A stretch of 64,000 bases of DNA from Paragonimus westermani. Lineage: Eukaryota; Platyhelminthes; Trematoda; Plagiorchiida; Troglotrematidae. Of the stretch, positions 12,021-24,934 are shown in pieces (the stretch's first letter is position 1; each line of letters begins with the position of its first letter). The stretch covers positions 63,715 to 127,714 of the forward strand of contig QNGE01000107.1 of assembly GCA_008508345.1 (NCBI GenBank). Reading direction: 5' to 3'. The notes beneath the pieces are model-generated. The model saw nothing but the letters and a program-made list of their open reading frames with translations. It was not told the origin of the DNA and did not search any database. A program made the position numbers and the translations under genes.

Positions 12021-14901
12021 CCAGCGAAAAACTAACCCGCAAGTCTCTACCAATTAACGGGGCGTTAGCCCGGTAAAACGACTCGATGTAGACGAATGTT
12101 TGAGCACGTCAAGCATTACCTTGGAAAATTTCCAACCGGGAAGTGACGATATTTTAAGAGAAACAAAACAGACCATTTGCTTCTAGTGAATGCAAAATTT
12201 ATCAAAATTTTTTGCTGTAGACAGCAATGAAAAATTGTGGCAAGTTTGGGATTGGACTTGCACATGCAAACTAAACCTGCCCCAACAAATTCAGCGTTCC
12301 GCTTCATACCAAACATAAGCCGACAATCGTACCAAACGATTTTCAACAAGTCCAGCAAAGTGGCCGACGGGAAATTTTTGGCCCCTCTTTTTCTTGTCCA
12401 TTTCCGAGTGCAGTCTATCGGAGACGTCTAGTCAGTGGGCGCCATGTTGGAGGACAGTGAATCCTATGTGCTACTGGTGATTGCATCTCTCTGCGCTCCT
12501 CCATCTTCAGGCAACCTCTCTTTCTACGTTAGATGGCTGGTTAGTCAACGGTTGCATCAGCAGTGTGATGATGACCGACACCTTCGTTACAAGAGTCGAC
12601 TGGCCTGGATTGGAAATCTTTCCTCTTTAGTAGCAAATCTTTTAGTGTCTGCCGGTTACATGTTGGAAGAAGCTAGCGCACTACAAAGGCCGTCACGAAA
12701 CATTGGCGCATTTGTGTACGGTATGCGCTTACAGAACAAAAAGTTCAAAGTTAGGCGTAGATCGCCACAGAGTGACAAGAGGACAAAAAGCGAGAAGATT
12801 TCACACAAGAATGAAGCGTCCATGATCATGTGCTTCGCACGTATTTTATTGGGAGTTTATCAGAAAAGTGTTCCAATTTTTGCGACATTTTGACAAGGGT
12901 GAGCGGAAGTTTTGTGTAATTGATACAATGTATATTTCAAATAAACTGCGCTAGCTGAAAGTAGACATAGAGGATATGTGAGTAAGCCCTTGCATTGCAA
13001 GAAGGATTGTGAAAAAATTGGTCTGATTTTCTTTTGGTGGTATATCAAGCGTTCAGTTACGACCTTCAAAAGACAATCAGAAGACGGCCAAAAGGCGCAC
13101 AAAGAATCTCAAAAGATAGTCGTAATGCATAGGTAGCCACCCTCGCGTTGAAATGAGTCCGCGTCACCAACTTAATTATTTGCTTTGCCGTTGTTTTTTC
13201 TATCTTCCTCACAACCACCTCATTCCAGTGCATTCATTGGTTTGTGTTATTTTGCCTTCTTGTTAAACGAGAGTTACGTCCTGACAAGTATAAACCTGGA
13301 AGGGCCTCATAATGGCAATATTCCTGTAGGTGAAACTGTATTCTTTCGGTGAGCGCACCACATTTACCAATGGCGTAGTCTTCAAGTGCGAATTACGGAG
13401 TAACTCAGGTAAATTCGAGCAATCTTCTAGGTTACCAGTGACAAAAATATCAACGGATTCAATTGACAAGTTACGGAGGTCAAGTAAGATATGATGGTCA
13501 TGAAGTTGGACTCACATAAGGTTTTTACTGTAATACGTTTGCAATCGACAAAAGACGGTATCTAGCGGAGACACTCAACAGCTGCAACGGACAAATTACA
13601 ATGATGAGTGACCGAAATGCAAGGATGCGCAAACCATCCGTAACACAATCCACACAAAATTAGAACAATGCAGGCAGTAACGGGCACGTATGTTGCAGCA
13701 TGGGTCACGAATCAAAAGTGTGTACAACCATATTCGAATCAAAACAAAGAGGCCCGTTCGCAACTTCAAGGTTGATCTCATCGAACGCTCGCCTTCGGTT
13801 GGGAGTGTCGTCATCTGCGACAGTAAGAACCCGGGGTAAAAACACGCAGGTCTCATTTCAAAACGTTTGAGGCAGTTCCTGTTTCTTCACATCACAGGTA
13901 TTCGAAAAGACCGCCACAACATCCCAAATCACCAGTGTTCAAGAAGTAAGCATGTTGCGCAATCACTTTGAGATGTCGAGGCGCGACGATACCCGTGATA
14001 TGACTGAGCCAAAAAAGTGAGTAAAAGATCTGTTTGCCACTGTCAAACGATTTTGCGAGCGGGAAAATAACAAGCCGGCGTGCGCGAACTTATACTGTGA
14101 CTTGCGCTGTCCAGTGTGGACAACTTACAAAAGTGATGCGGAAGCGTCGCTGTATAAAGGTAAAGAAAACACGTTGCTGTGCGAAGCTGCAGTATGGCAT
14201 TAGGCAAGATGAGAGAAACTTCACGACTGCTTCAAAAACACACTTTACGCAGCTAGTGAGATTCCGTTAACTGATCTGATGTGGGACAACAGCCTTCTTC
14301 AACTCTTGCGGTAAGTCAAGACACTTGAAGCTCACAATTGTAGGAAACTGGATGTAGCTGGCACTCGCCGCAAGTTCTGTGAAATGAATCGAAGCAAACT
14401 GCCAGCCGGCCTGACAGGCAAGATGGAAGACCAGGAGGGTAGCTTGTTGTTGGTGTCAAATCACTGTGAACATGAGGAGGTTGTAGAATCATTGCCGCCC
14501 AGCATTCGGGTGGCAGCCTGATCTGTGACGACACTATGAATTATTGTTCTAATGGCAAGCGTACACAATGGCCTGCTGATAACAGTGGGATAAGGTGTCA
14601 CGTTGGTTGAGTTTCCTGTCGAATCCACGAGATAGAATGATAAAAATCCCCCTTGGAGATTTCAGAGCCCCGGAAGTCCGGTTGACAATGGTACTACCAC
14701 TCAAGAATTCATCTGGGGCTAAGCTGCTGACCTTTCTCTAGGCGAGGACTTCAACTAGGCAAGCGAACCAGCAAAAGTGTGGGAAGTGAACAGCACTGGA
14801 GGTGTTATGTCCAGTTAACGCCAGATGCCTCAAAGATGTGAACAAATTGGAGGTGAGCGCCAATCCCAATAAGGATGATCATGCGATAATGTGACCTTTC
14901 C
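12021..14901. other. No recognised gene (second half of inverted-repeat interior)
   Basis: The longest ORFs are 12435-12893 (plus, 152 codons) and 13596-13856 (minus, 86 codons). Neither shows a family motif. Many small ORFs overlap on both strands, which is typical of old non-coding DNA. Confidence 0.3.
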
Positions 14902-15719
14902 TTTTAGATGTAATACTGCAAACCTCATCAGCAAAACCGGATCAAACGGCGATCATCCTGGAAAGCTGCATGAGAATGTGTCTCAAACATTTACTTTGCG
15001 CTCCGTCCAACGATCCATTAGGACAGTGGCACCAGTTAACAGTACTCCAGTTCGGTACCGCAGAAAACGTTCATATCCGCATGACGTTTTGAAGCTGTCA
15101 AAAACAAGGACCTTTTTAAAAATACCGTGTATCAGGAGTTCTCGGGAGTTTCACTCCGTACAACCTGCTCCGTTGTGGGGCAGATAGTCCTCTCGGAGGC
15201 GATCTACTGTGTTGCTCGCTCTTGACTCCTGACCGTGGAGTGTAACTTTGTCTAGCAGCCCACGCCTTGTGAGCAAGTTCAACCTTATTATTCCCATCTG
15301 AAGCCATTTGATGGTGCACATGGAATGTGTACCGTTTACTGATGCCATGTTGCCAAGGTGAACGTTGAGGGTGTGCCGCTGTATGAGGTTTTGAGTGGAT
15401 AGCTAAATTCACTCGAAGGACAGTTGACCGTCTTATTGTGCTACCAGGGTGATATTCTGAGGTTGATGAGGAAAGAAAAAACTTCACAGCGCGCTAGTCC
15501 AGAAAATCCCCGAAACACTTCCAGCACCAGCACCAACCAATGCTTGTCACGACGGTACTTAGGGTTGATCATTGTGGTGGTCACTGCTATTGCAGGTGGT
15601 AGCTCGGTCCAGTAGTTCACCACTCGACCTGATAGGAACTGCGTCCCAGTATTTGATTTGGCCCGCCCCTTAGTAGCCTTCGTGTTATGCCCTCATAGCG
15701 CCAAATATCCGTCCATAAC
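14902..15719 (-). repeat. Right arm of the large inverted repeat
   Basis: Reverse complement of 7482-8299 with no indel. About 780 bp from the outer end appear identical or nearly so, and mismatches accumulate only in the innermost 40 bp (14902-14940). The outer end abuts a possible Merlin-like transposase remnant, suggesting that the arm may interrupt it. Confidence 0.9.
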
Positions 15720-15879
15720 TGACAGCTGCCTTGCGTTTCAAGCAAACACCTTTGTATTTCTACTTCCCAATCACTCCGGTCCTTCGATGGTTTTCCGATC
15801 GGAAACTTAAAGAATTTCCAGGGCCGCTTTTATTTTCCTCCGAGTTTAACAATTATCTTCGTTTATATCCTTAATTTCC

Positions 15880-16600
15880 CTTGGTGCTTGCCTATCCTTT
15901 ACAAGTTTGGGGCTCCATGTTTATGCGTACTCCTCGAAGGGTGATCGTACGTACGCTCTTCTTGTATGTGGCCCGGTTCTCTGTTCGAGGAACTACTGTG
16001 CACTGGGTCACTGTCGTGAATTTTACATTCGCCTGGCTTCCTGAGCCCCAATTCCAACCGTTGTTTGTTACGTCAACACTATTTCTATCGTCTCCATCCT
16101 GCCTGGACGCCGCTTCAGTGTCAGCCTCCAGTATTTCTTACCGCTTGTCACAACTTGTGGCATTTTCCACCACCCATCCAATTAAACAATTCCTCCGAGT
16201 CTTGCTGTAAATAAGTGTTTATGGGACAGCGAATACTTTTCACAACCTCAAACAAGTAACACGGACAGCTTGGTCTGCAGGCTAACCCACTCATGTGCAC
16301 TAGAAAAGTGGCTGGCCTAGAAGTGACCCTTGAAGAACTCCACCCCTTGCAAACCCGATGATTGACATATGCTCCACCACATGCGCATAAAAAACGATTA
16401 TCACAAACACAGGTCTCGACCCCTTTAATTACACCCGGGACTACGTCTTTTGTAAAAAGTAAGCGGTGGTTGCCAAAGCCAAAGTATTTCCTGAAATCTA
16501 CATAATATTCTTCAGCTGGTTTTCTCGGCCCAATCTTCGGCCCATTCCGCCCAGGAAAGCCAACAAATATCATGGGAGGTTTCCGCCTCACGAAGGCGTG
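15880..16600 (-). pseudogene. Possible Merlin/ISXO2-like transposase remnant
   Basis: Read on the minus strand in changing frames, pieces resemble the order found in ISXO2-like DDE transposases. There is a cysteine-rich N-terminal part (16450-16380), then ELFNWM (near 16170), RRPGRMETIEIVLT (near 16090), where families have an EID-type acidic motif, and CTVVPRTENRATYKKSV (near 15990) in the position of a VVPxRSAxTL-like block. Stops and frameshifts are frequent, and the acidic residues are mostly gone. The similarity is by pattern only and may be chance. Confidence 0.3.
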
Positions 16601-19440
16601 CCACTGCGCAGTTAAAATCTTATGTTTATTATCAGTGGCTGGTTTGATTCTAGAGACCCTAGCGACTTATATACAGGTTCTAGTTTGGAGGCCCGGACCA
16701 ACAAAATCTAACCAGTCTGTCCGTTTCAACATGCAGTTACTTCTGTCGTTCTGGAGAAAACTACTGTAGGCAGGTTCCATCAGTGGTTATGTTGATGGTA
16801 GCTGGTGTGAGAAACAAAATGAAAATACAAAGCGAACAGGACGCAAGGTCAGTGAGAGCATGTAAACGTTTTAAAGTGATACCTGGGAGACTATTTTAAC
16901 GGAAGAGCCAGGAGATGGAAGAGTGAATCCCTACAGAAACGTTTATGAAACAAGTGACATTTAGCATACAGACTAGAGGGTGACGATACACACACTGACT
17001 GCCTACATTTACGGAAGCATTTCAGTGTTATATCATTTAGCGTGACGGTGCGAACACGCTTCTTAAGAAATATGAGTGAAACAGTGAGGTCCATTGGAAC
17101 TAAACGGCGTATGCCGTGCTGATTTCAGTTTCCCGATACAACGACCGAATATGCCAGGCGAAAGGTCGTTTCAGTGAGTGATGACCCTGCAAAAAGAGCT
17201 ACTTTCCGAAGGAGGTTCAGAGCCGCAACGTGTAGTGCTTCTGTAGTTACCAGTGTTCACTGGCATGTTTTACGTTTGCGACTGATTAGAATAAATGAAA
17301 TCGCGGTATGTCTCCTTTCTGCTCTGATGAAAAGGTTAAAGGGAACTCAATGTTTCTAGTTAACCGTTCCATTTTTATAGTTTATCTCTTGACGTGCTGT
17401 GTACACACTTTCATAACCTTTATTTGTAACGTTGTTTAAGGTCCACATGATCATTTTTAGAGTTGACTGCTTTTCACATCAATAAGTAAGTGCTTTGGTT
17501 CATTGCCCCTCATTTTATTTTGAATGAACTGTTGGTTGATGAGCCACTTGCACCTTGGGTGTTTTTAGTCCGGAGGATCCACCGTCATCCAAACGCTCAA
17601 CGCCCTGCTGTCTGCGCAACGCATGAAATGAGTTACCAGACCTCTGATCCGGCCCGTTGGCGCGCACGTGTTTGTGCGTAAGCTTCCCCGTACAATTGTC
17701 ACGAAAGACGCTGGTCCAAACATGGGGTCCAACTATGCAGCACTTTTGTAGCACTTCAGGCAGCGAATTGTATAATACGACGATGGACATTTTGTTCAGT
17801 TGTTCGTTCATTTTCTGTTATGGTCGTAGCGGAGTGGACCTCCTGAAATTACCGACACTGCTCTTTCGAAAAGCGTCCCATTCTACAACGGATATTCTCG
17901 GGTCATTTCACTAGATTTCCAGTTAAACAAAAATCGTTGGCTTTGGCACCATGATGGTCCGGACCCGATTGCCTTTTCCTTTCCGAGTAATTTGGGAAAA
18001 TGCGGATTTTGTTCCAATTGTGCGCTTTGAATTCGTTCCTGTTGAGAATGCCTGGAGGAATCAAAGACATTCGGGCCGTAGAAATCGCAAGACGTTTCGT
18101 TTTCCACACAAGTCATGGGAGGCAGCTTCTTTTGACAGCTGTTGTGTAGTTCTTACCTCATAACTATGTACCGTTCTTTATATGCTGATATGCTGATGAG
18201 TGATTCTAGCCAACGAAAGATAGATCAGTCGGAATTCAATATGTCGATCCTCTACGTAGATGGACTTATTAATAAGAGACTGTGCAGTTGCGTATAAATG
18301 AGCCCTAGTGATTTTGACTCGTAACTGAACAGCGTGTTGTTGTATAAATACCTAGGAAACTGTGCTATGCTTAACACGGGTTACATCCCAATTTTGTTGG
18401 CTCACCTACCGTTTTGATACTACTGCACACAAACCAGCTTCCTGTGTCCTAGGTGCAATTCGAATTGCATATTTCAAGCTGGAGTGCGAAAATAACATGA
18501 GGGCACACAGTCGAAGATAGGATTAATATTGCAGCAGGTCCACTCGAACACACGTACAGTACAAAATAGTATCCAGGTTGACAGAGGTAATAATAACAAA
18601 ATCCTGGTATTCAAGATGCATCGCGCCAAGAGTGCTGAAGAGTAGGGTCACGCTGCTGATGCTTTGGACTGTGAGGTTGTTGTGTAAAGTGCGTCCTTGA
18701 GTTCGTTGTATGGATGCATCGTTAGAGCGTTCATCCCACCGAGTTGTAACGCCAGAAGTTTCCGTTTCACGTCTCCCCAAGTTTAGTTACCTGCATGTCT
18801 AGACATCTCGTGCCCCTAGTTTAACACTCACGTGTATCACCTGTTGAATTTTTAGGTGTCTGCACGTACATCTAACTCTAATAACAAGTGTTTACAAGAA
18901 GTGATTAACAGTCGGGCAAGCCAGTGGAAGTGTTACATGCTCGGTGGGCCTTGTGTATGCGGTTTGGACCTGGACTTTTTGATGGCAGTCAGCTAGTGAT
19001 GCTTCCAGATGTCCACCAGCGTGATCTTGAGCGTTGGTAGTAGGAAGCGTGCTGAGGCAGTCAAAATGCATACTCCGTCGGCCATATCTGGGGCAAATAG
19101 GTGACTAAGATTGAGTAAAATCAACTTTAATCATCGTGGTTGGAGCACGACAGTGGATCTTTACGGACTTTCCGAGCAACACCTACTATGTCGGAAATAC
19201 TCGTCAATAAATTGTGTATGAAATAGTTGCGTTTGAGATTAGGTGAGTCCTAGTCAATCCTTAGCCCAGTGGTCAATTTGTCCAGTCCAAAATAGACGGT
19301 CCTAGATACAGATAACCATGTTGGCTCAATGTCTCCATCGATCCTACCGCTGTTTGTTCCCAGCTAAACCTTATAGGTGTGCTTGTTCGTACTTTTACGG
19401 GGCACACACCGGCTATTCATTTGAGAGTCTGAAATGAATT
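16601..19440. other. No recognised gene
   Basis: Scattered short ORFs lie on both strands (for example 17515-17811 minus, 98 codons, and 17883-18116 minus, 77 codons), with no motif I can place. CTGATGAGTGATT near 18193 looked like a hammerhead core but does not fold. Confidence 0.3.
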
Positions 19441-19448
19441 CGCAATAG

Positions 19449-20150
19449 ATGATAGTTTTACAAATCACAATCATTGCCTCCGGACGCAGCTTGCCTCATA
19501 CCTACCTTGGCGTTGAATATTTCGGACATTTGTTCGAAGGCAGACATCTCGTGGCCCTCACAGCCTACAAACTCTTGATGCATGCAATCAGCGTGAATCC
19601 CGAAAAGTACCCACTAGATGTGAATGGACACCACGACTTTACCCGTCAGTTTTCGATGAAGAAGCAGTACACTGGAGGGGAAGCACGCAATTAACTGATG
19701 TTCTTTCTGGTCCCAAGGTAAACCACATTCTTCATAATATGACAGAAATGGCCATCTTTAACAAAGGACGATTGGCTGAACGCTTGTACTTACCACTACG
19801 TTTGGACCCTACGTTCTTTCTCGCGGGCGACTCATATAATTCACCATGGAAACCCTCAGGACACCCTCGTTCTTGCGTTCCGAAAATCGACAGGCTTTTA
19901 ACGTTCGGTAGCTTCTATTAGTTATCTGGTCCAGCTAAGCGCGCCGAAGTCAAACTCATAGCCACTCATTTTGAGTGGCCGCCGATAAACGAAAGCCCAT
20001 GCCTCTTGTCGCAACAGTGTAAAATCTGCCTACACAAAGCGTCTTCATATGCATCACTGATCCAGGTTTGCTGTCATCACCTGACACGTTTCAACAACGT
20101 TCACATTGTTCTCAGGGGACCTTTGGCTCATTTGTGCATACTTCACCTGC
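19449..20150 (+). pseudogene. Ty3/Gypsy LTR-retrotransposon pol remnant (RNase H to integrase)
   Basis: Successive pieces follow Gypsy pol order. The RNase H part reads LGVEYFGHLFEGRHLVALTAY (19505-19565), where functional copies have xxxHFRHxLEGRxFxxxTDHKPL; the TDH is lost. HDFTRQFS follows near 19630. After a frameshift near 19690 comes TDVLSGPK, the ADALSR-like end of RNase H. PRSCVPK (near 19865) and FEWPPIN (near 19970) with QCKIC match the region around the integrase zinc finger. FNNVHIVLRGPL (near 20090) matches the start of the integrase core, typically HVHIDLVGPL. Several frameshifts and stops make it inactive. No LTRs are visible. Confidence 0.7.
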
Positions 20151-20224
20151 AGCAGGTCAGTGGAACATTCCAGATGCAACTGTGATATACAGGCTGGCTG
20201 TTTTACTACGGGTTCCTGTAACAT

Positions 20225-20405
20225 CTGCGAACCAGTTTTGATGCCCCGTGGAAACATCAGGATACAGCGTTTTTCAACAATGGGGGTTCCAACAACTCTC
20301 CTGGGAAAGGGAACAGCACTGGTAAGCATGAGCCAAGGGCCTAGCAAGCCATGCACACGAATTACATGGGCGTAAACTAGGATAGCACCAATAAGGCAGC
20401 GGCAC
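20225..20405 (+). repeat. Old dispersed repeat, copy 2 of 3
   Basis: This stretch (GGGGTTCCAACAAC at 20281 through CACACGAATTACAT at 20355) resembles 1110-1195 on the same strand and 42290-42450 in reverse. It follows the Gypsy integrase piece directly. The frame MGVPTTLLGKGTALVS could be a degraded FGVPTTxxxDRG integrase block. If so, all three copies are Gypsy fragments. Confidence 0.55.
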
Positions 20406-20419
20406 ACTTTGTTGCACAA

Positions 20420-22079
20420 TTCAAGTCTAATCCGTGTACGCTTGCTGGTCTTGACGGCAAATTACACAATTGTGTAGTTTACTGAAATTGTGTTTCAGGA
20501 TCATAGCAAGTTGTAAACTTCCGTCAAGGCGCAAACATTTTTAGAGCCTTTCGCTCAAGGAAACATGGACATTTGTGAAACAAAGACCGGCCTGTTGTAG
20601 CTGGAATGGATTAAGAAGGAATCATTGTTGCCGTGGGAGAAATAACGAACGTTAATATGAATCAGTAGCCGTCACATAAGTGAGCATTGATCCGCGTACA
20701 CAATGAAAAACTACACTCACACCCAGTCACTAAACGATCAGCTAGACAGCAGGCAGGTTGGCATTGACATGACGAAACATGCTACTCATGTCTACTCCCT
20801 CCCATATGGGCGGTAGTTAGGAACAACCGTGTGGTAACGTCAGGTGCAACGGCATTTAAAAAAAGATATTTTGTCAACAGGTTGCTACCTGAAGTACTGA
20901 CACGGCAACTGATAAAGCGCATAATTCGGATGGACAACCAACTCATGAACGTTGTGGCACATCCTTGATTTCCACTTATAAACTTACTCGGTATGGAATA
21001 GAATGCAAGCGTGGTGTGGTCAACAGCTACAAATTCATGCAAATCTTCTAGACCACCCGAACTTGGGCGTTCCCGCGAAACTGAATTCTATAGTCCAGTA
21101 ATAAAATTCCGATGGAAGCATTTTCATGATGCAAAACCGATCGCGAAAGCCAACATTGAAAAAAAGTAACATTTTTTGACAAAAATGTAAATACGTGTCA
21201 TTTTTAGGTATAGCCTGTTTTTCTTACAGCGGATTATTACCAGTTATCTATGAATGTTCTAGTAATCGGTCGGTAACTCATCTAAAAGAAAGTTGGCAAC
21301 ACTGAAAGAAAGGTTATTCAAAGTTCACGTCAGCCTCTTTGGGCGGATTTGCTCATGCTGTGGCTAAAGCGCCCTTGTACAACGACTACGACGTTAGGTT
21401 CGTGGGAAGGGTCTGAATTGCGTTGGACAACGACACGCGAGCCTGAGCATCCAGATGAAGCTCACTTGTGCTCTACGTTTGTCTCTACGTTTCCGTAAGT
21501 GAATGTGAGTCTTAGTAGCCATTTTAAATAAGTTACGATGGTGGGTACTGGATGCTTCATCGAAGAGGCAAACCTTCATGGATGACATGCACGGTAAGTT
21601 GGATTCGAACTCTCGGATCGTCTCAAACGTGCGTTTGTCGAGCAAAGCGGCCGCATTCCACGTAGCTCCACCTGTCACAGAAGCGCAGTTTTTTCGACTT
21701 CTGGCGGACTGTAAAAAGTAACCTCCTTGTGAGCGTCTTTTTGTGATATCACTTACGGACGTTCTAGCGGGGTATTTCCATGACATTCCTCGTACACAAC
21801 AGTTAATTCACGCCAGTTTATATAGCTGTGCGGTTTCCAGGATATATACACAAAGTGTCGTCTTGATGACGCACTCGTAGTGTGCACTTGGGGAGTGGAA
21901 ATATATATATCAGTTGTCTATCCTCTCTTACAATTAGTTCAGTGGGCTGGTGACCAAAGTAGATTTTCCGCTGGAATCCCGGGTCACGTATCGGCCTACA
22001 GTGAACCACAATGCTAGGACGATGAGCACGGAATCCAAAGTAGGTTCATCAGCTGAGAGATGAGGTCGTTGAGGTCGAA
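20420..22079. other. No recognised gene
   Basis: A near-palindrome sits at about 20459-20480 (core TACACAATTGTGTA). The longest ORF is 21394-21786 (minus, 130 codons), without a recognised motif. A short run of alternating TA is near 21900. Confidence 0.3.
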
Positions 22080-23110
22080 CAAAGCTGTTGCGGGGGGCGA
22101 ATCATGCGGAGCGAAACCTGCCACGTAGCCGCTTAAGGAGGCCCAGGGTCCTGCTGACTCTTTTCACATTAGCCTCTGGGTTTGGTGAACTTGAAAGGGT
22201 ATTGGGGACGAAAGGCCCTGGAACCTTCCCAGCAGGCATCGACTGAATGATAGTACGATTGAGATGAATAGTGATGCTAGTGGCATGCTGAATGTGTATA
22301 GCCTTGCACTTCTCGACGTTGAAATCGGAACGGGTTGTCTGAGGCCAGGCACTCAGGTTGTTCAAATCGTTTTTCAGGGGGGCGAAATTCTCGGGTTTCG
22401 ATGTTGCGCCACATTTTACATTATCCTAGAAGGTTGTGTCATTTATGTAGACTGAAAAGTGAATAGGCACGAGAGCAGAAATCTGGGGAACGCTACTGTT
22501 GTTCCAGTGCGGGCCAAATAAGCGGGATGTGACACGACCGCGACAACAGCAGTCGCTCGGACAGAAGTACAGCCATCTTAATGGACTACCATGAATGCCA
22601 AGGTTGTGTATTTCACAGAGTAGCGCAGTGTGGTTTGATCAATCCAATGCATTAGCAGAAATCCAGATCCACCATACTCACTCCAGCGCGTTAATCGTTT
22701 GATTGCTTCCAGTGGCTGTTGGTTAACAGGATGTCCGTTCCACATTGGCGCTCTCTTCGAAAGCCAGGTTGGGTATTCAAAAGAATGTTTTCGGCGTAGT
22801 AGTAGTTAGAAAGAGCATGATACACGAGCGGTTCGGGTACACTGATACGAGTAACAGTTGGTTTATAGCTGACTAGAAGTTTACGGCGAGCGCCCTTGAA
22901 TATGGGATTTATTTTTGTCACTTTCCAATTGGTAGGTAAGGCACCCATTCCCAGCGACTTGTGGGAGAGCATGTTCGAACGCATTGCAAGCTGTTCAGCA
23001 ACCCCAAGTAATACGAGAGGAAGGTTTTCATCCGGTCAAGGGGATAATCCTTGAGGTTGTGCAGTTTAGCTATTACGGCCGGTGGAGCCATGTTTACGGT
23101 ACATCTAGTT
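22080..23110 (-). mobile_element. CR1-like LINE fragment 2 (RT, degenerate)
   Basis: On the minus strand, 22984-22691 contains GALPTNWKVTKINPIFKGA, the finger block with the usual WKxxxxxPIFKG, then a degraded YRPVS block and QPGFRRERQCGTDILL, matching the QHGFRxxRSCxTNLL block. After a gap, 22365-22102 contains NNLSAWPQ, DFNVEKCKAIHIQH, and TLGLLKRLRGRF from the RT thumb region. The pieces lie in different frames, and the palm with the catalytic Asp pair is missing. It belongs to the same superfamily as the element at 2980-5800 but is clearly a different lineage. Confidence 0.7.
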
Positions 23111-24372
23111 TATGGAAGGACGACGGTTGCGAGTGTGTTGGACACTAAGTAAGATGGCCTGAAAAGGTCGCAAAACTCGGTCTTTACGTCTCCCAACCAA
23201 TCCAATATGATCTCATTTTTCGAAATTTTTATTCACACCCAGTTGAACTTCGACAACTCAGCAGCAGTTTAACTCTTACGCACATTTTCCAGGGCTCTCC
23301 AAAAAATTGCGTCTTAGAGGCTGGCAGCAGTTGACGGCGTCACGCTCCGGACCCCGTCAATCGATATTTCTTTTCATGCAGGGTTACAAATCGCGGGAAG
23401 GAACCTTTTCCTGAATTTGCCGTTTGCAACTCCAGCAAACGTTTCGGAAAATTGTCGGATTCTCAGTTACTCAAGACCATGTTAGATTCATAACATCACT
23501 GTCTTCTTGGTTCTTGTCGTACTCTATACTATCCGCATTTCACAGCTATATTCTGCATACCATCTTGTTAACCTAATCTGTACACTTGTTTGGAGAAATC
23601 GTCAATTCTGAATTTGACTGTCATCAAGAGTAAACAAGGTTACCTCCTACCCACTCTGTCTTCCTCATTTGTATGGGTTGTGGGGCTGGTGAAGTAGTCG
23701 TGTATCTGACAGTCTGCTGACGCCGAACGTTTGACATCCCAAGTTACGTGTGGAATCATCTATCGGTCGTCTTCCGAACTTCCTCGCTGGTGCTGCCCCC
23801 TCTTGGGTGGTGGCTCATTCAATTCAACGGACTTTGGCCTATCAGTGAGCTGTTCTACATTTTATTGATAAGTCTTCTTTTTCACTTGTGCGCATACCTT
23901 TTGAGCACATTGGTTACCATTACATCAATATATTGGTGTTACCATATTTCGGTCAATTTTATCATTTGGTTGATTAGGTCCCTACAAATCCTCAGAGGCT
24001 GTCCTACATCCTGTTTTCACCGCTTGTCTTCCAGATTATCAAACGCTCCCTAGATACTGAAGCATACGAACTAGCTGAAACATGACTGTTTGTGTCTCCA
24101 ACTCCGAACTCGTGTATTAGTAGCTGAAATCGACCCCCCCGAATGGGCACTGCACTCTATTCCCGACTATTTTCCTTCAGATAAACGAGCTACTGCTGTG
24201 TATGTAAACGAACCAACATATGGCATTTAGATACTTTGGGCAATCAGGCTAGATCACATGAGACAATCGCTGGATATAACTGAAATTACCGGAAATGTTG
24301 ATTTGTTTTAATTTGTCGTCTTGGCAATTAGTAAGGACTAACCAAACGGCAACTCTTCAAGTGGAATTGACC
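23111..24372. other. No recognised gene
   Basis: One plus-strand ORF at 23748-24053 (101 codons) is rich in Ile, Leu and Trp, and is more likely AT/T-rich chance translation than a membrane protein. The last 100 bases may hold the promoter and 5' UTR of the TEX49-like gene, but no TATA box or initiator is clear. Confidence 0.3.
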
Positions 24373-24689
24373 ATGGCATTTTTCGGTTTAACTCTGCTCG
24401 GTTATCAGAATACTATCAAAGAACATTTAAAAGAAGAGCCACAACTCAACAGATTCGAAAACCTTCCTGTTATACCTATAGACCAAACATCACGGTACAC
24501 GGGACACAAGGATTCGTTCGACGAATTACGACGCTTACAAATACTGAACACACGTTCACCTCAAGGTATATTTTCATATTACCTAATTTATCTCCAGGAC
24601 CAGCGGATATCTACAGAATTCCACTACTTTCGTCGCATGAGTACGGTTTCTTGATTGCAAAGCACGAGAGGCTCTCATGCGAGTCTTAA
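24373..24689 (+). CDS. TEX49/SPMIP11-like ciliary microtubule inner protein, two exons
   Basis: Exon 1 runs from ATG 24373, in a strong ACCATGG start context, to 24565. A 32-bp intron (24566-24597, GTATAT to CCAG) follows, and exon 2 opens at 24598 in the matching phase. The protein starts MAFFGLTLLGYQNTIKEH, continues with RYTGHKDSFDEL around residue 41, and across the splice reads PADIYRIPLLSSHEYGF. From memory of the family, vertebrate TEX49 (SPMIP11), a sperm-tail microtubule inner protein of about 130 residues, has the same MAFFxLxLLGYQN start and an IPL box after a tyrosine/histidine-rich middle. Reading on gives a stop at 24687 and 93 residues, shorter than the family. A third exon near 24712-24830 (YVADHTLD-like) may exist, but its frame is uncertain. 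It is either a real short gene or a decayed copy. Confidence 0.55.
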
Positions 24690-24934
24690 ATTGAATCACT
24701 GCTTAGGGCAGCCATGGCTATCTGTACTCAATGCGCTTTTCAAAACCCATACTCGTATGCAACAGAAACCTTAACTTATGTGGCCGATCATACATTAGAT
24801 GCTTATAATATTGTTATGTTGAGAAAACTGTTATCAACTCTGAATTCGTACGGTATATGGTCAATAGTATACCCTGTGTAACCATATCGAGGAGAAGAAT
24901 TGCAGTTGATAAAACTTTCCAGCGCAATTGTGTT

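Noticed and set aside
18185..18230. CTGATGA followed by a GAAA-like run, resembling a hammerhead core
   Set aside because: Stem II has only two pairs across a long loop, and no sequence that could form stem I or a proper stem III is present.
19449..19694. First read as a T-box-like domain (VALTAY)
   Set aside because: The surrounding residues and the downstream ADVLS-like, zinc-finger-like and integrase-like pieces fit Gypsy RNase H to integrase order instead.
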